64,000 nt of DNA from an uncultured Clostridia bacterium (GTDB lineage: Bacteria > Bacillota > Clostridia > TANB77 > CAG-508). A program made the translations under genes and the position numbers. This document shows, piece by piece, positions 1 to 8,839 of this stretch. The stretch spans positions 1 through 64,000 of the forward strand of contig CAKPCL010000003.1 of assembly GCA_934141605.1 (NCBI GenBank), written 5' to 3'. The notes under the pieces were generated by a model. The model made no database searches. It was not told the origin of the DNA and saw only the letters and a list, made by a program, of their open reading frames with translations. Numbering within the stretch: the stretch's first letter is position 1; each line of letters starts with the position of its first letter.

Positions 1-476
1 TAAAATCTTCTTTCACTTGCCCTAATTTCTTTTATTTTTACTAATAATTCATCAAAGTAATCTTTTCCAAATTTAGGTCCATTTTTTAGCATTTCACTAT
101 TAACAACAAAACCTTTTTTTATATATTCTTTTAATGTTTTGGTTGCCCATATTCTAAAATCTGTTGCTTCTTTTGAATTTACTCTATATCCTACAGCTAT
201 AATTGCGTCAAGACTGTAAAAATTTGTATTATATTTTTTTCCATCTGAAGCAGTTACTCTAATTTTTTGAGTAACTGCTTCTTGTTCTAATTCCCCTGTT
301 TTAAAAATGTTTTGTAAATGATATGTAATATTATTTTCTGCTACATTAAATAATTTTGACATTGATTTTTGAGTTAACCAAAAATCTTCTTCATTATATA
401 AAACTTCTACTGATATATTTTCATTATTTTGGCTTTGGTAAATAATTAAATCTTTTAAATTCTCTATATTATTCAA
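1..476 (-). CDS. RhuM-family protein, partial (C-terminus beyond the window edge)
   Basis: An open frame runs from a TTG start at 476 off the left edge (about 158 residues seen). The translation carries hallmarks of the RhuM (virulence-associated) family: an early WLTQKSMSKLF segment, AENNITYHLQNIF, the SLDAIIAVGYRVNS core, FRIWATKTLKEYI, and REIRASERRF at the edge. Family members are often linked to mobile elements or defence islands; their biochemical role is not settled. The TTG is chosen because an AAGG-type ribosome site precedes it and no ATG lies near. The C-terminal part cannot be seen, so intactness is unknown. Confidence 0.85.
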   Translation of the reverse strand, partial: MNNIENLKDLIIYQSQNNENISVEVLYNEEDFWLTQKSMSKLFNVAENNITYHLQNIFKTGELEQEAVTQKIRVTASDGKKYNTNFYSLDAIIAVGYRVNSKEATDFRIWATKTLKEYIKKGFVVNSEMLKNGPKFGKDYFDELLVKIKEIRASERRF

Positions 477-669
477 TTTTAATCACAACCTTTATCTTAA
501 TATCTAAACTTCTGTTTGCATTTTATATTATATTATAAAACTTGTCAATAGATTGTAATATATTTTCTTGTTTAATTTTAAAAACCTCATATTATAAAAG
601 CAAGTGGTTATCAATAATCACTTGCTAAAAATTTTATTATTTTCTTAAATTTTACAATATAAAATTTCT

Positions 670-1392
670 TTATTCTTCACTATTTAACACTTCATAATTA
701 TCTAAGTTTGGCTTTTCTACATCTTTATCAGTAACTATATCAAATTTTACATTTCTATTGCAGTCAAGTTTTTTTAATCCCATTGCACTATAATCAATTC
801 TTCTCATTACTAATCCAGAATCCTTATCAATGTAAAAAATTGTTGAATTAACTTTGATACTATCTTTATTCCATACTTGAACAAGTATAGTCTTTCTTCC
901 ATTATACTGTTTTTCACCTAAATATTCAAAATTAGTATTAAATGTTTTTTCGTCAGCAATTATAGAATAATCAAAACCTCTTTGACTATATAAAACTGCT
1001 TCATCTTCATTATTATAATAACTTTTTAAAGATGAAATTCCAGCATACTTTCTTTCATTATTTTTTCCAATTATACTAATTACTTCGTCTGTATTATAAT
1101 TTTCCCATCTTAAAATATTTCCATTGTTTACACATTTTATAACACCATCTTTTATATAATATTCTGTTTTCATTTCATTCAAATTCCTAAAAAATATGTA
1201 ATTTTCAGGTGAATAATAATAATTAGGATATTCCTCTCCCTTTTTTAATAATGCCACTACTTCTTCTCTTGTCATTACATTGTCTTTCTTTAGAAAATCA
1301 TTAAAATGTATAGTTGAGAAATAAATTAATATAATAAGTATTAATGCTAATATTATAATTCCAACAATTTTTAATATTTTTTTCATTTCCAT
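670..1392 (-). CDS. membrane-anchored hypothetical protein under c-di-GMP riboswitch
   Basis: 240 residues of unknown function. One N-terminal hydrophobic segment (about residues 8-26) follows a short Lys-rich start, which predicts a signal anchor with the rest outside the cell. The remainder is polar, with no motif I recognise. The start ATG at 1392 is preceded by GGGGG at a 7-nt distance. Its leader is a c-di-GMP-I riboswitch with its own promoter, so expression should follow the motile/sessile switch. An adhesion or envelope role is inference from that control only. Confidence 0.75.
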   Translation of the reverse strand: MEMKKILKIVGIIILALILIILIYFSTIHFNDFLKKDNVMTREEVVALLKKGEEYPNYYYSPENYIFFRNLNEMKTEYYIKDGVIKCVNNGNILRWENYNTDEVISIIGKNNERKYAGISSLKSYYNNEDEAVLYSQRGFDYSIIADEKTFNTNFEYLGEKQYNGRKTILVQVWNKDSIKVNSTIFYIDKDSGLVMRRIDYSAMGLKKLDCNRNVKFDIVTDKDVEKPNLDNYEVLNSEE

Positions 1393-1413
1393 ATAAATTC
1401 CCCCTTTTCATTT

Positions 1414-1490
1414 GTGCAACCTAGCCATCATAAGCATATTTGCTTTTAGACCTTTGGCTTTGCGTCATAAACTTTCGTTTATTTTGCTAT
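1414..1490 (-). ncRNA. c-di-GMP-I (GEMM) riboswitch
   Basis: On the minus strand the leader holds the class I hallmark GACGCAAAGCC (1456-1466). Before it is a P2 hairpin ATAAAC-GAAA-GTTTAT with the expected GAAA tetraloop. After it is the P3 arm AGCC...GGCT with an inner AAGC/GCTT stem, then AGGTTGC. P1 can form between GCAA near 1488 and TTGC at 1416-1419. The aptamer ends only about 10 nt before the ribosome site, with no terminator between, so translational control is likely. The ligand call rests on the aptamer consensus. Confidence 0.9.
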
Positions 1491-1508
1491 TTTACAATAT
1501 CTACCTAT

Positions 1509-1537
1509 ATTTTAGCATGTTCTATGATATTTTTCAA
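1509..1537 (-). promoter_or_regulatory. sigma-A-type promoter of riboswitch transcript
   Basis: On the minus strand TTGAAA (1537-1532), a 17-nt spacer, then TAAAAT (1514-1509). Transcription would start near 1502, just ahead of the aptamer. Confidence 0.7.
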
Positions 1538-1577
1538 CTTTTTTATAATATTGACACTATCAAAAAAGTCCCATTAT

Positions 1578-1606
1578 TTGTATTTTACATAATTTCCTGT
1601 TATAAT
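1578..1606 (+). promoter_or_regulatory. sigma-A-type promoter for the 1693 gene
   Basis: TTGTAT (1578-1583), 17-nt spacer, TATAAT (1601-1606). It leaves a leader of about 80 nt before the next gene on the plus strand. Confidence 0.6.
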
Positions 1607-1692
1607 ATAGTCAGATTTTTGTAGTTTTAACCATTTTTCACTTTTAAGCAAGTCAACAGTGTAAAAATAAATATTTTTAGGAGGAATTTTTT

Positions 1693-2082
1693 ATGAACGA
1701 TAAAACTTTTGAAAACTACCAAAAGCAAATGTTAAATGCTATGCAAAATCCAAACAAGAAGAGTCATGATCCATTTACAAAATTATCTAGTATTCTAGAT
1801 AATTTAAAAATATTTGTAAATAATGATAATAATTACTCACAGCCCAAGTTCAAGCAAGAAGTCGAAAATCAGTTTAAATCGGTAGATTCTTCCGATGAAA
1901 CAGTAAGACACTTCAAAAAGACATTAAAGGATTTTTGCTCTACAAAAAGTGAAGCACTTAAAACAATATCAGAATTGTACAGTATGGTAAAACCTATCTC
2001 TAATCAGGTTGGTTCATGGTCTACTGTTGCAAGTATTGCTAATGAGTGTATGGCTGAAATTGAAAAAAGCATTTTTCATTAA
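1693..2082 (+). CDS. small hypothetical protein
   Basis: 129 residues, soluble, mostly helical in composition, no family recognised. It is a real gene by its strong AGGAGG site, its own promoter upstream and a terminator just after the stop. It stands alone on the plus strand between minus-strand genes. No signal peptide or membrane segment is seen. Confidence 0.7.
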   Translation: MNDKTFENYQKQMLNAMQNPNKKSHDPFTKLSSILDNLKIFVNNDNNYSQPKFKQEVENQFKSVDSSDETVRHFKKTLKDFCSTKSEALKTISELYSMVKPISNQVGSWSTVASIANECMAEIEKSIFH

Positions 2083-2090
2083 AATAAAAA

Positions 2091-2127
2091 GCTCTAATCC
2101 AGTAAATACTGAGTTAGAGTTTTTTTA
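2091..2127 (+). terminator. intrinsic terminator
   Basis: Stem CTCTAA/TTAGAG (2092-2097 with 2114-2119) followed by a run of seven T. It ends the 1693 gene and lies just beyond the stop of the convergent MBL gene. Confidence 0.75.
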
Positions 2128-2144
2128 TCTATTAAATAATTTTT

Positions 2145-2951
2145 CTATTTTAACAATATTACTTCCAAATCATCAGGAACAAATACATTACCACCATAAT
2201 ATTTATGTGCATCTTCTGTAAATAATGTTTTTCTATTTTTTAAATCTGTATCAACAGTATGAGACATAATAACATTTTTAACATTAAAATTTTCACACAA
2301 TTCAGCAACAAATTTCACAGTACTATGATGATGTTTTTGTATTGGATTATATTCTTCTGCTTCTTTTCCAGCCATATACGCATCTGCAAAAAGCCATTGA
2401 CTATTTGCAACATATTTTTTAGTTGTTTCTGAACAAGTTTCATCACCTATAAATGTAAATTTTTCTTTTTCATTAAGCCACATCATAAATCCTGTTTGCT
2501 TAACCTTTTTTGCATTTATATCAAAAAATTCAATTTTTTTATCTAAAATTTTTGTTTCTACTCCAGTATCAACAATATGTAATATTATTTTATCATCAAA
2601 TAAATCATTCCACTTTTGTGGCAAGACTGCTTCACACATTTTTCGAATTGCACTTATAACTTCATTGTTTCCATAAATATTAAATGGTATTTTATAATCT
2701 TCTACTAGATATTTTCTTCCTATTACTCTTATTATCCAAACTGCACCCATTATATGATCTGTGTGTGTATGTGAAATAAACATTGCTACTATATCTGATG
2801 ATTTTATATTGGAATCTTCTAATTGTTTTAATATCCCGTTTCCTCCACCTGCATCAACTAAAAAATGTTTATCACTTTCACTAATGGTAAAACATGTATT
2901 ATAACATTTTGTAACAGTTGCATGTCCTGTTCCTAACATTGTAATTTTCAT
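2145..2951 (-). CDS. MBL-fold metallo-hydrolase
   Basis: 268 residues with the metallo-beta-lactamase fold: an N-terminal MLGTGHA strand, the zinc motif HTHTDH at residues 61-66, then distal metal-ligand segments around FIGDE and MSHT. The layout resembles RNase Z-type or general MBL hydrolases, but the substrate cannot be told. It is the last gene of a minus-strand run after the zeta-toxin pair, with only 3 nt between them, so it may be co-transcribed with that pair. Confidence 0.85.
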   Translation of the reverse strand: MKITMLGTGHATVTKCYNTCFTISESDKHFLVDAGGGNGILKQLEDSNIKSSDIVAMFISHTHTDHIMGAVWIIRVIGRKYLVEDYKIPFNIYGNNEVISAIRKMCEAVLPQKWNDLFDDKIILHIVDTGVETKILDKKIEFFDINAKKVKQTGFMMWLNEKEKFTFIGDETCSETTKKYVANSQWLFADAYMAGKEAEEYNPIQKHHHSTVKFVAELCENFNVKNVIMSHTVDTDLKNRKTLFTEDAHKYYGGNVFVPDDLEVILLK

Positions 2952-2954
2952 CTT

Positions 2955-3893
2955 TTATATTTCCTTTCCATTTGTTTTCTGAACAATTTGTTCATATCTT
3001 TGTTTTATTTTTTTCAATTGTTCAATTTGTTTTTGTGGTGCCTGCCTAATTTCCATTTGATTTAATAACACATTATATCTTTTTTCAAATGTTGGTAATG
3101 TTTTTTGTAAATCTTGCGCTTGTGCATCTATTAGTGCTTCATATGGGCATGAATATTTTCCATTTTTATCTGTTTGATTATATATTTCTTCTGGTATAAA
3201 CGGCCTTTTAGCACCTCTTTTATACACATTTATTTTTACTCCTTTTTTTCTTTGTTGTTCCATTATTATTTTATTTAAAGATGTATATGAATCATCATGT
3301 CTTTCTATACTTGTTAGTTTTGCTGCATTATCATTTAACTCTAATTGTGCTTCATATCTTTCATGTAAAGATATGGAACTGTTTAACGAACTTACACCTA
3401 ATACATGAATTTCAATATTGTATCCAAGTTTTTTTAATAAATCTGTGTTTACAAGTAATCCTTCTTTTTCAGAAACTGCCAAGTCTACTAAAATATTATA
3501 TTTTGATTTCATTGCATCTACAAGCATTTCATCTCTATGCAAATATGAATCTGGTGCTGTTAAAAATGCATATTCAGCTAAATGTTCATCTAATATTTCT
3601 TGGCTATCTGGTCTATATGCTTTGTATTTGTCTGAATCAATAACTACTATGTTTTCTTCTTTTGAATATAAATATGATGTTAAATTGCTTTTTCCGCTTC
3701 CAGTTTGTCCGGTTACTATATAAAATGTTGGATTACTTACTGGTTTTTTGTTTGCATATGATTGTTTTTTTATATCTTGTAAAATCATATTGTGTTCATC
3801 TTCTGATAATATATATTTTCTCATTAATGCTTTTAATTCTTCTGGTAATTCACTATATATTCTGTCTTTTGCTCTTAATTTTGGATTAATCAT
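2955..3893 (-). CDS. zeta-toxin family kinase
   Basis: 312 residues. Residues about 55-75 hold a Walker A loop, GQTGSGKS, followed by a strand ending VIDSDKYKAYRP, which matches the substrate-binding region of zeta/PezT toxins (the Asp is the usual catalytic base). Later Arg/His residues (ERHDDSY) fit the nucleotide lid. Zeta toxins phosphorylate UDP-GlcNAc and block wall synthesis; here the activity is inferred. It overlaps the preceding 67-residue gene by 4 nt, the usual toxin-antitoxin arrangement. Confidence 0.8.
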   Translation of the reverse strand: MINPKLRAKDRIYSELPEELKALMRKYILSEDEHNMILQDIKKQSYANKKPVSNPTFYIVTGQTGSGKSNLTSYLYSKEENIVVIDSDKYKAYRPDSQEILDEHLAEYAFLTAPDSYLHRDEMLVDAMKSKYNILVDLAVSEKEGLLVNTDLLKKLGYNIEIHVLGVSSLNSSISLHERYEAQLELNDNAAKLTSIERHDDSYTSLNKIIMEQQRKKGVKINVYKRGAKRPFIPEEIYNQTDKNGKYSCPYEALIDAQAQDLQKTLPTFEKRYNVLLNQMEIRQAPQKQIEQLKKIKQRYEQIVQKTNGKEI

Positions 3894-4093
3894 TTTTTCT
3901 CTCTTTCTTTTTTTATTATTTCTTCTATTTTATTTTCATCATTTTTATAAATTTTATCTCTTATTTCTAATAATTCTTGATATTTTTTATTTAGTTCTTC
4001 GTTTTCATTTGTATTATGTGATTTTACACTAAATTCTGCTATTTGTTTTTCTATTAATTCCATTGCGATACTTAATTTACTTGCTTGATTCAT
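3890..4093 (-). CDS. small helical protein, candidate antitoxin to zeta
   Basis: 67 residues, highly charged and predicted helical throughout. No clear similarity to epsilon or PezA antitoxins is seen. It sits directly before the zeta-like gene with an ATGA overlap, which implies translational coupling. An antitoxin role is inferred from position and size only. Confidence 0.6.
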   Translation of the reverse strand: MNQASKLSIAMELIEKQIAEFSVKSHNTNENEELNKKYQELLEIRDKIYKNDENKIEEIIKKEREKK

Positions 4094-4123
4094 TTTTCAC
4101 TCCTTCTGATATTCGATTGTTAT

Positions 4124-5266
4124 TTAAAATTCAACTATTCTTTCCCATGAAAGATTCTCTTTACCAAAATGTCCATAATTAGTTGTCTGCCTATAAATAG
4201 GCTTTTGCAAATCCAAGTAATTAATAATCCCTCTTGGTGTCAAATCAAATTTATTATTTATTTTATTTACAATTTCATCTTCTGAAATTGTATTTGTACC
4301 AAAAGTATTAACATATATTGACACAGGTTTAGCAACTCCTATGCTATAAGCTAACTGTATTTCACATCTTTTAGCATATCCATTTGCTACTACATTTTTT
4401 GCAATAAATCTCGCCATATAAGAAGCTGACCTATCAACCTTAGTTGCATCTTTTCCTGAAAAAGCTCCACCACCATGTCTTGCAAATCCGCCATAAGTAT
4501 CAACAATTATTTTTCTACCTGTCAATCCACTGTCTCCTAATGGGCCACCTATTACAAATCTTCCAGTAGGATTTATAAAATATTTTGTGTTATTATCTAA
4601 CAATTCTTTTGGTACAATTGCTTTTATAACTTTTTCTATTATATCTTTTTTTAAGATTTCCATATCCGCTTTTGGTAGATGTTGTGCAGAAACAACTATT
4701 GTATCTACTCTTATTGGCTTTTCTTCCTCATATTCAACAGTAACCTGAACTTTTCCATCTGGTCTTAAATAATTTATTATATTTTCTTTTCTAACTTGTG
4801 TTAGTCTTTTAGCTAATTTATGTGCTAATGAAATAGGAAGTGGCATAAGTTCTTTTGTTTCATCACAGGCATATCCAAACATTAATCCTTGGTCTCCTGC
4901 TCCTTCTGATTCAATATTTTGACCTTCTTTATCCTCTAATGATTTATTTACTCCTTGTGCTATATCAGGAGATTGTTTTGATAAGTTTATTCTTATTGAG
5001 CATGTTTTATAATCAATGTCATATTCACTGTTCTCATATCCAACTTCTTTTATTGTGTCTCTTACAACCTTTTCAATGTCTATGTTGGCTGTTGATGTTA
5101 TCTCTCCCGTTATATAAATTTCTCCTTTTCCTGCAACTGTTTCACATGCTACTCTTGAATTTTTGTCTTCTTTTAAATAGCTATCCAATATGCTATCTGA
5201 TATATAATCACATAATTTATCTGGGTGTCCTTCTGTAACACTTTCTGATGTAAATAATTTTCTCAT
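4124..5266 (-). CDS. metK: S-adenosylmethionine synthetase
   Basis: 380 residues, full family length. It makes S-adenosylmethionine from methionine and ATP in the cytoplasm. Signatures: start MRKLFTSESVTEGHPDK, GAGDQGLMFGYA (about 115-126), the phosphate loop GGGAFSGKD, and the DLTPRGII C-terminal segment. The start at 5266 (ATG) is chosen over a TTG 18 nt upstream because homologs begin at MRKLF and GAAAGGG precedes it. It follows dnaE by 27 nt. No SAM riboswitch is visible upstream. Confidence 0.97.
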   Translation of the reverse strand: MRKLFTSESVTEGHPDKLCDYISDSILDSYLKEDKNSRVACETVAGKGEIYITGEITSTANIDIEKVVRDTIKEVGYENSEYDIDYKTCSIRINLSKQSPDIAQGVNKSLEDKEGQNIESEGAGDQGLMFGYACDETKELMPLPISLAHKLAKRLTQVRKENIINYLRPDGKVQVTVEYEEEKPIRVDTIVVSAQHLPKADMEILKKDIIEKVIKAIVPKELLDNNTKYFINPTGRFVIGGPLGDSGLTGRKIIVDTYGGFARHGGGAFSGKDATKVDRSASYMARFIAKNVVANGYAKRCEIQLAYSIGVAKPVSIYVNTFGTNTISEDEIVNKINNKFDLTPRGIINYLDLQKPIYRQTTNYGHFGKENLSWERIVEF

Positions 5267-5293
5267 ATTCTTCAACCCTTTCAAAATAATGTA

Positions 5294-8200
5294 TCAAATC
5301 TCATCAAAAATTTTCTTTATATCATCATTATAATAAATAGCTCCGCAAGGCTTAATTTCTTCACCTATTTTAACTTGGACATTTACATTGTTTTTATCTC
5401 CTGAAAAATACTTAATTGCATTTCTTAGTTTGTCTTTTTGTTCTTCTGAAAAATTAGTAATATCAAATGTTATAACTTTTGATTGTTCTTCTCCTAAATC
5501 TTTTATTTCATTTGCTATTATTGAAGGTTCTTGGTCGTCCCTTATGCTTATTCTTCCTTCAACAATAACAATGTTTTCTTCTATTAAACTCTTTCCTGCA
5601 TTTATTACAGCGTTTTCAAAAGCTATTATTTCGGCTGTTCCATATAAATCTTCTATTGTTATAAATGCCATTATTTTATTATTTTTGGTATATTTTTTCT
5701 TGATTGATGTTATTATTCCTGCATATTTTACTTTTTGCCCATCTACAAATTTTGGCTTATCATTGTTGCTTTCTTCTTCATCTTGTTCGTTTATTTGAAC
5801 TAAATCCATACTATTTATATTTGTTGAGTGAATTATTTGTTCTCTTAATTTTTCTAGTGGGTGTCCTGAAATGTAAATTCCAAGCATTTCTTTTTCCATA
5901 GATAGTAATTCTTTTTCTGGTAATTCATCATACTCTTCAAATTTATATTTTTGGTTTTCTATTGCCTTTTTTTCTTCTTCTGTTCCTATTTCGAACATGG
6001 ATACTTGTCCTTCAAATCCTTTTTTCTTTCCACTTTGTATTGTATCCATAATTGTTTCAAATGATGCTAATAATGTTGCTCTTGTTTGTTCAAATTCATC
6101 AAATACTCCCGCTTTTATTAAACTTTCTACACATTTTTTGTTTACTTGTGTATCTGCAATTCTTTCGCAGAAGTCTGTAAAGCTTTTATATTCTCCATTT
6201 TCCTGTCTTTCCGCAACTATATTTTCAACTGGAACTGTTCCTACATTTTTTATTGCTCCTAATCCAAATCGAATTTTTCCAATTGCTTCTGTTTGGCTAA
6301 CTTCAACTGTAAATTTTTCAAAACTTCTATTTATGTCTGGTTTTAAAATTTGAATTCCAAGTCTTTTACATTCGTCTATATATTGAGGTGCTTTATCTAG
6401 ATTGCCTAAATAACTGTTTAAGGTTGCTGCCATAAATTCTGCTGGGTAATATGCTTTTAAATATGCTGTTCTGTATGATACAACTGCATAACATGCTGCA
6501 TGTGATTTGTTAAAAGCGTATTTTGCAAATTCAGCCATTTCATCAAATATTTTATTTGCTGAAACTTCATCTATTCCATTTCTTACACATCCTGGTACAA
6601 CGATATTTCCATTTTCATCAACTTGTCCATGTATAAATACTTCTCTTTCTTTTGCCATTACATCAAGTTTTTTCTTTCCCATTGCTCTACGAACCAAATC
6701 TGCTCTTCCTAGTGAATATCCTGCTAAGTCTCTAACTATTTGCATAACTTGTTCTTGGTAAACCATACAACCATATGTTACATTTAATATTGGTTCTAGG
6801 CTTGGATGTGTATATTCATTGTGCCCCGGATTTTGTTTTCCTCTTATATACCTTGGTATTTGGTCCATTGGTCCAGGTCTATATAATGAAACACCTGCTA
6901 TTAAATCTTCCAAGCAGTCTGGTTTCAATTCTTTCATAAAGTTTGTCATACCTTGTGATTCAAATTGGAATATTCCGGATGTGTTTCCATCTTGCCATAA
7001 TTTATATACCTTTGGGTCTGACATATCTTGGTCAAACTCTACATCTACTCCATGATTTTCTTTTATCATATCTATTGTGTTTTGAATAACTGTTAAGTTT
7101 CTTAATCCCAAAAAGTCCATTTTTAAAAGTCCTAATTCTTCAAGTGTTGTCATTATGTATTGAGTGTTGATTTGTCCATCTCTTACATAAAGTGGTACAT
7201 AGGTATCTACTGGGTCTTTTGTTATAACAACTCCACATGCGTGTGTTGATGCCTGCCTTGGCATTCCTTCTAATGCCATAGCTATATCTAAAATTTTTCT
7301 TACTTGTTCATCATTTTCATATTTTTCTTTTAATTCCTTGTTTTGTTCTAAAGCTTTTGATATTGTAATATGAATTTCATTTGGTATCATTTTAGCCAGT
7401 TGGTCTGCTTCTGAATATGGATAGTCTAGAACTCTTGCTACATCTCTTATTACCATTTTTGCTGCCATTGTTCCAAAGGTGATTATTTGTGATACATGGT
7501 CATGTCCATATTTTCTTGCTACATAATCTATAACTTCTTGTCTTCTTTCATCTGAAAAATCAACATCGAAATCAGGCATACTGATTCTTTCAGGATTTAA
7601 AAATCTTTCAAATAGTAGTCCATACTTTATTGGGTCTATGTCTGTTATTTCAATTGCATATGCCAAAATAGAACCTGCACCTGAACCTCTTCCTGGTCCT
7701 ACTGGTATTCCATGTGTTTTAGCATAATGTATAAAGTCCCACACTATTAAATAATAATCTACATATCCCATTTTTTTGATTATGCCTAATTCATACTCTG
7801 CTCTTTTTTGTATTTCTTCTGATAAATTTTTTCCATATCTTTTTTCTAGACCTTTATCACATAATTCTTTCAAAAAATCATAATGTGTTGGATATTCTGG
7901 TGGAACATCATAATTTGGTAGTATTGTATGTCCAAATTCAAATTCTACATTACATTTTTCTGCTATTTTTACTGTGTTTTCTATCGCATCTGGAAACGCT
8001 TTAAAATATTCTGACATTTCTTTTGGTGATTTTACATATAATTCTTCTGTATCAAATTTCATCCTGTCTTCATCACTCATTCTTTTTCCTGTTTGAATAC
8101 ATAATAAAACTTCATGATTGTACGCATCTTCTCTTTTTAAATAGTGTGCATCATTTGTTGCAACTAATGGAATATCTAATTTTCTTGCTAGTTGAACAAG

Positions 8201-8764
8201 TTTCTGATTTGCTAAAACTTGCTCTCTAATACCATTATTTTGGATTTCTATATAATAGTCATCTCCAAAAACTTCTTTATGCCATAAAGCTATTTGCTCC
8301 GCTTTTTCTGTATCTCCATTTAAAAGAGCCTGATTTACCTCTCCTGCTAGACATGCACTTAAACAAATTATTCCTTTGCTATATTGTTTAAGAATATCAT
8401 GGTCAATACGAGGCTTATAATAATATCCATCAACAAATCCTAATGAAACCAGCTTACTTAAATTTTTATACCCTTCATTATCTTTTGCCAATAATATCAA
8501 ATGATAATAATGATTATCTATTCCCGGTTCTCTATCAAATCTTGTACGAGGTGCAACATATACTTCACAGCCAATTATCGGTTTTACACCTTCTTTTTTA
8601 CATGCCTTATAAAAGTCAATAACCCCAAACATGGCCCCATGATCCGTTATTGCTATTGAATCCATTCCTAATTCTTTTGCTCTTACTGGTAAATCTTTTA
8701 TTCTATTTGCTCCATCTAATAAGCTAAATTCGCTGTGTATGTGTAAGTGTACAAATTTTGACAT
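5294..8764 (-). CDS. dnaE: DNA polymerase III alpha subunit
   Basis: 1156 residues, a DnaE-type replicative polymerase. An N-terminal PHP domain starts HLHIHSEFSLLDGANR. The polymerase acidic motif PDFDVDFSD lies near residue 400, followed by the fingers and a C-terminal OB-fold nucleic-acid-binding part (KVKYAGIITSIKKKYTK). The start ATG at 8764 has GGAGG six nt upstream; in-frame ATGs at 8776 and 8785 lie within that site or within the repeat element that abuts it. The gene continues into metK. Confidence 0.96.
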   Translation of the reverse strand: MSKFVHLHIHSEFSLLDGANRIKDLPVRAKELGMDSIAITDHGAMFGVIDFYKACKKEGVKPIIGCEVYVAPRTRFDREPGIDNHYYHLILLAKDNEGYKNLSKLVSLGFVDGYYYKPRIDHDILKQYSKGIICLSACLAGEVNQALLNGDTEKAEQIALWHKEVFGDDYYIEIQNNGIREQVLANQKLVQLARKLDIPLVATNDAHYLKREDAYNHEVLLCIQTGKRMSDEDRMKFDTEELYVKSPKEMSEYFKAFPDAIENTVKIAEKCNVEFEFGHTILPNYDVPPEYPTHYDFLKELCDKGLEKRYGKNLSEEIQKRAEYELGIIKKMGYVDYYLIVWDFIHYAKTHGIPVGPGRGSGAGSILAYAIEITDIDPIKYGLLFERFLNPERISMPDFDVDFSDERRQEVIDYVARKYGHDHVSQIITFGTMAAKMVIRDVARVLDYPYSEADQLAKMIPNEIHITISKALEQNKELKEKYENDEQVRKILDIAMALEGMPRQASTHACGVVITKDPVDTYVPLYVRDGQINTQYIMTTLEELGLLKMDFLGLRNLTVIQNTIDMIKENHGVDVEFDQDMSDPKVYKLWQDGNTSGIFQFESQGMTNFMKELKPDCLEDLIAGVSLYRPGPMDQIPRYIRGKQNPGHNEYTHPSLEPILNVTYGCMVYQEQVMQIVRDLAGYSLGRADLVRRAMGKKKLDVMAKEREVFIHGQVDENGNIVVPGCVRNGIDEVSANKIFDEMAEFAKYAFNKSHAACYAVVSYRTAYLKAYYPAEFMAATLNSYLGNLDKAPQYIDECKRLGIQILKPDINRSFEKFTVEVSQTEAIGKIRFGLGAIKNVGTVPVENIVAERQENGEYKSFTDFCERIADTQVNKKCVESLIKAGVFDEFEQTRATLLASFETIMDTIQSGKKKGFEGQVSMFEIGTEEEKKAIENQKYKFEEYDELPEKELLSMEKEMLGIYISGHPLEKLREQIIHSTNINSMDLVQINEQDEEESNNDKPKFVDGQKVKYAGIITSIKKKYTKNNKIMAFITIEDLYGTAEIIAFENAVINAGKSLIEENIVIVEGRISIRDDQEPSIIANEIKDLGEEQSKVITFDITNFSEEQKDKLRNAIKYFSGDKNNVNVQVKIGEEIKPCGAIYYNDDIKKIFDEI

Positions 8765-8778
8765 TTTTTCCTCCATTT

Positions 8779-8839
8779 TGTCCAAACGGGACGGTTCTAT
8801 TTGGACATTTTGTCCATCTGGGACGGTTCTGTTTGGACA
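8779..8839. repeat. two 29-bp palindromic repeat units (copy R1)
   Basis: Two units, 8779-8807 and 8811-8839, each with arms TGTCCA(A/T) and TTTGGACA around a GGGACGGTTCT-type core. The element fills the gap between the pyruvyl transferase, whose stop codon touches it, and dnaE. Same family as the copies at 14175, 18013, 31997 and 36630. Confidence 0.85.

Noticed and set aside
1412..1624. Plus-strand 70-codon frame over the riboswitch region
   Set aside because: The segment is explained by the minus-strand aptamer and promoter, and no ribosome site is present.
5267..5293. SAM riboswitch or T-box before metK, argS or cysS
   Set aside because: The upstream gaps are too short or lack the conserved stems.
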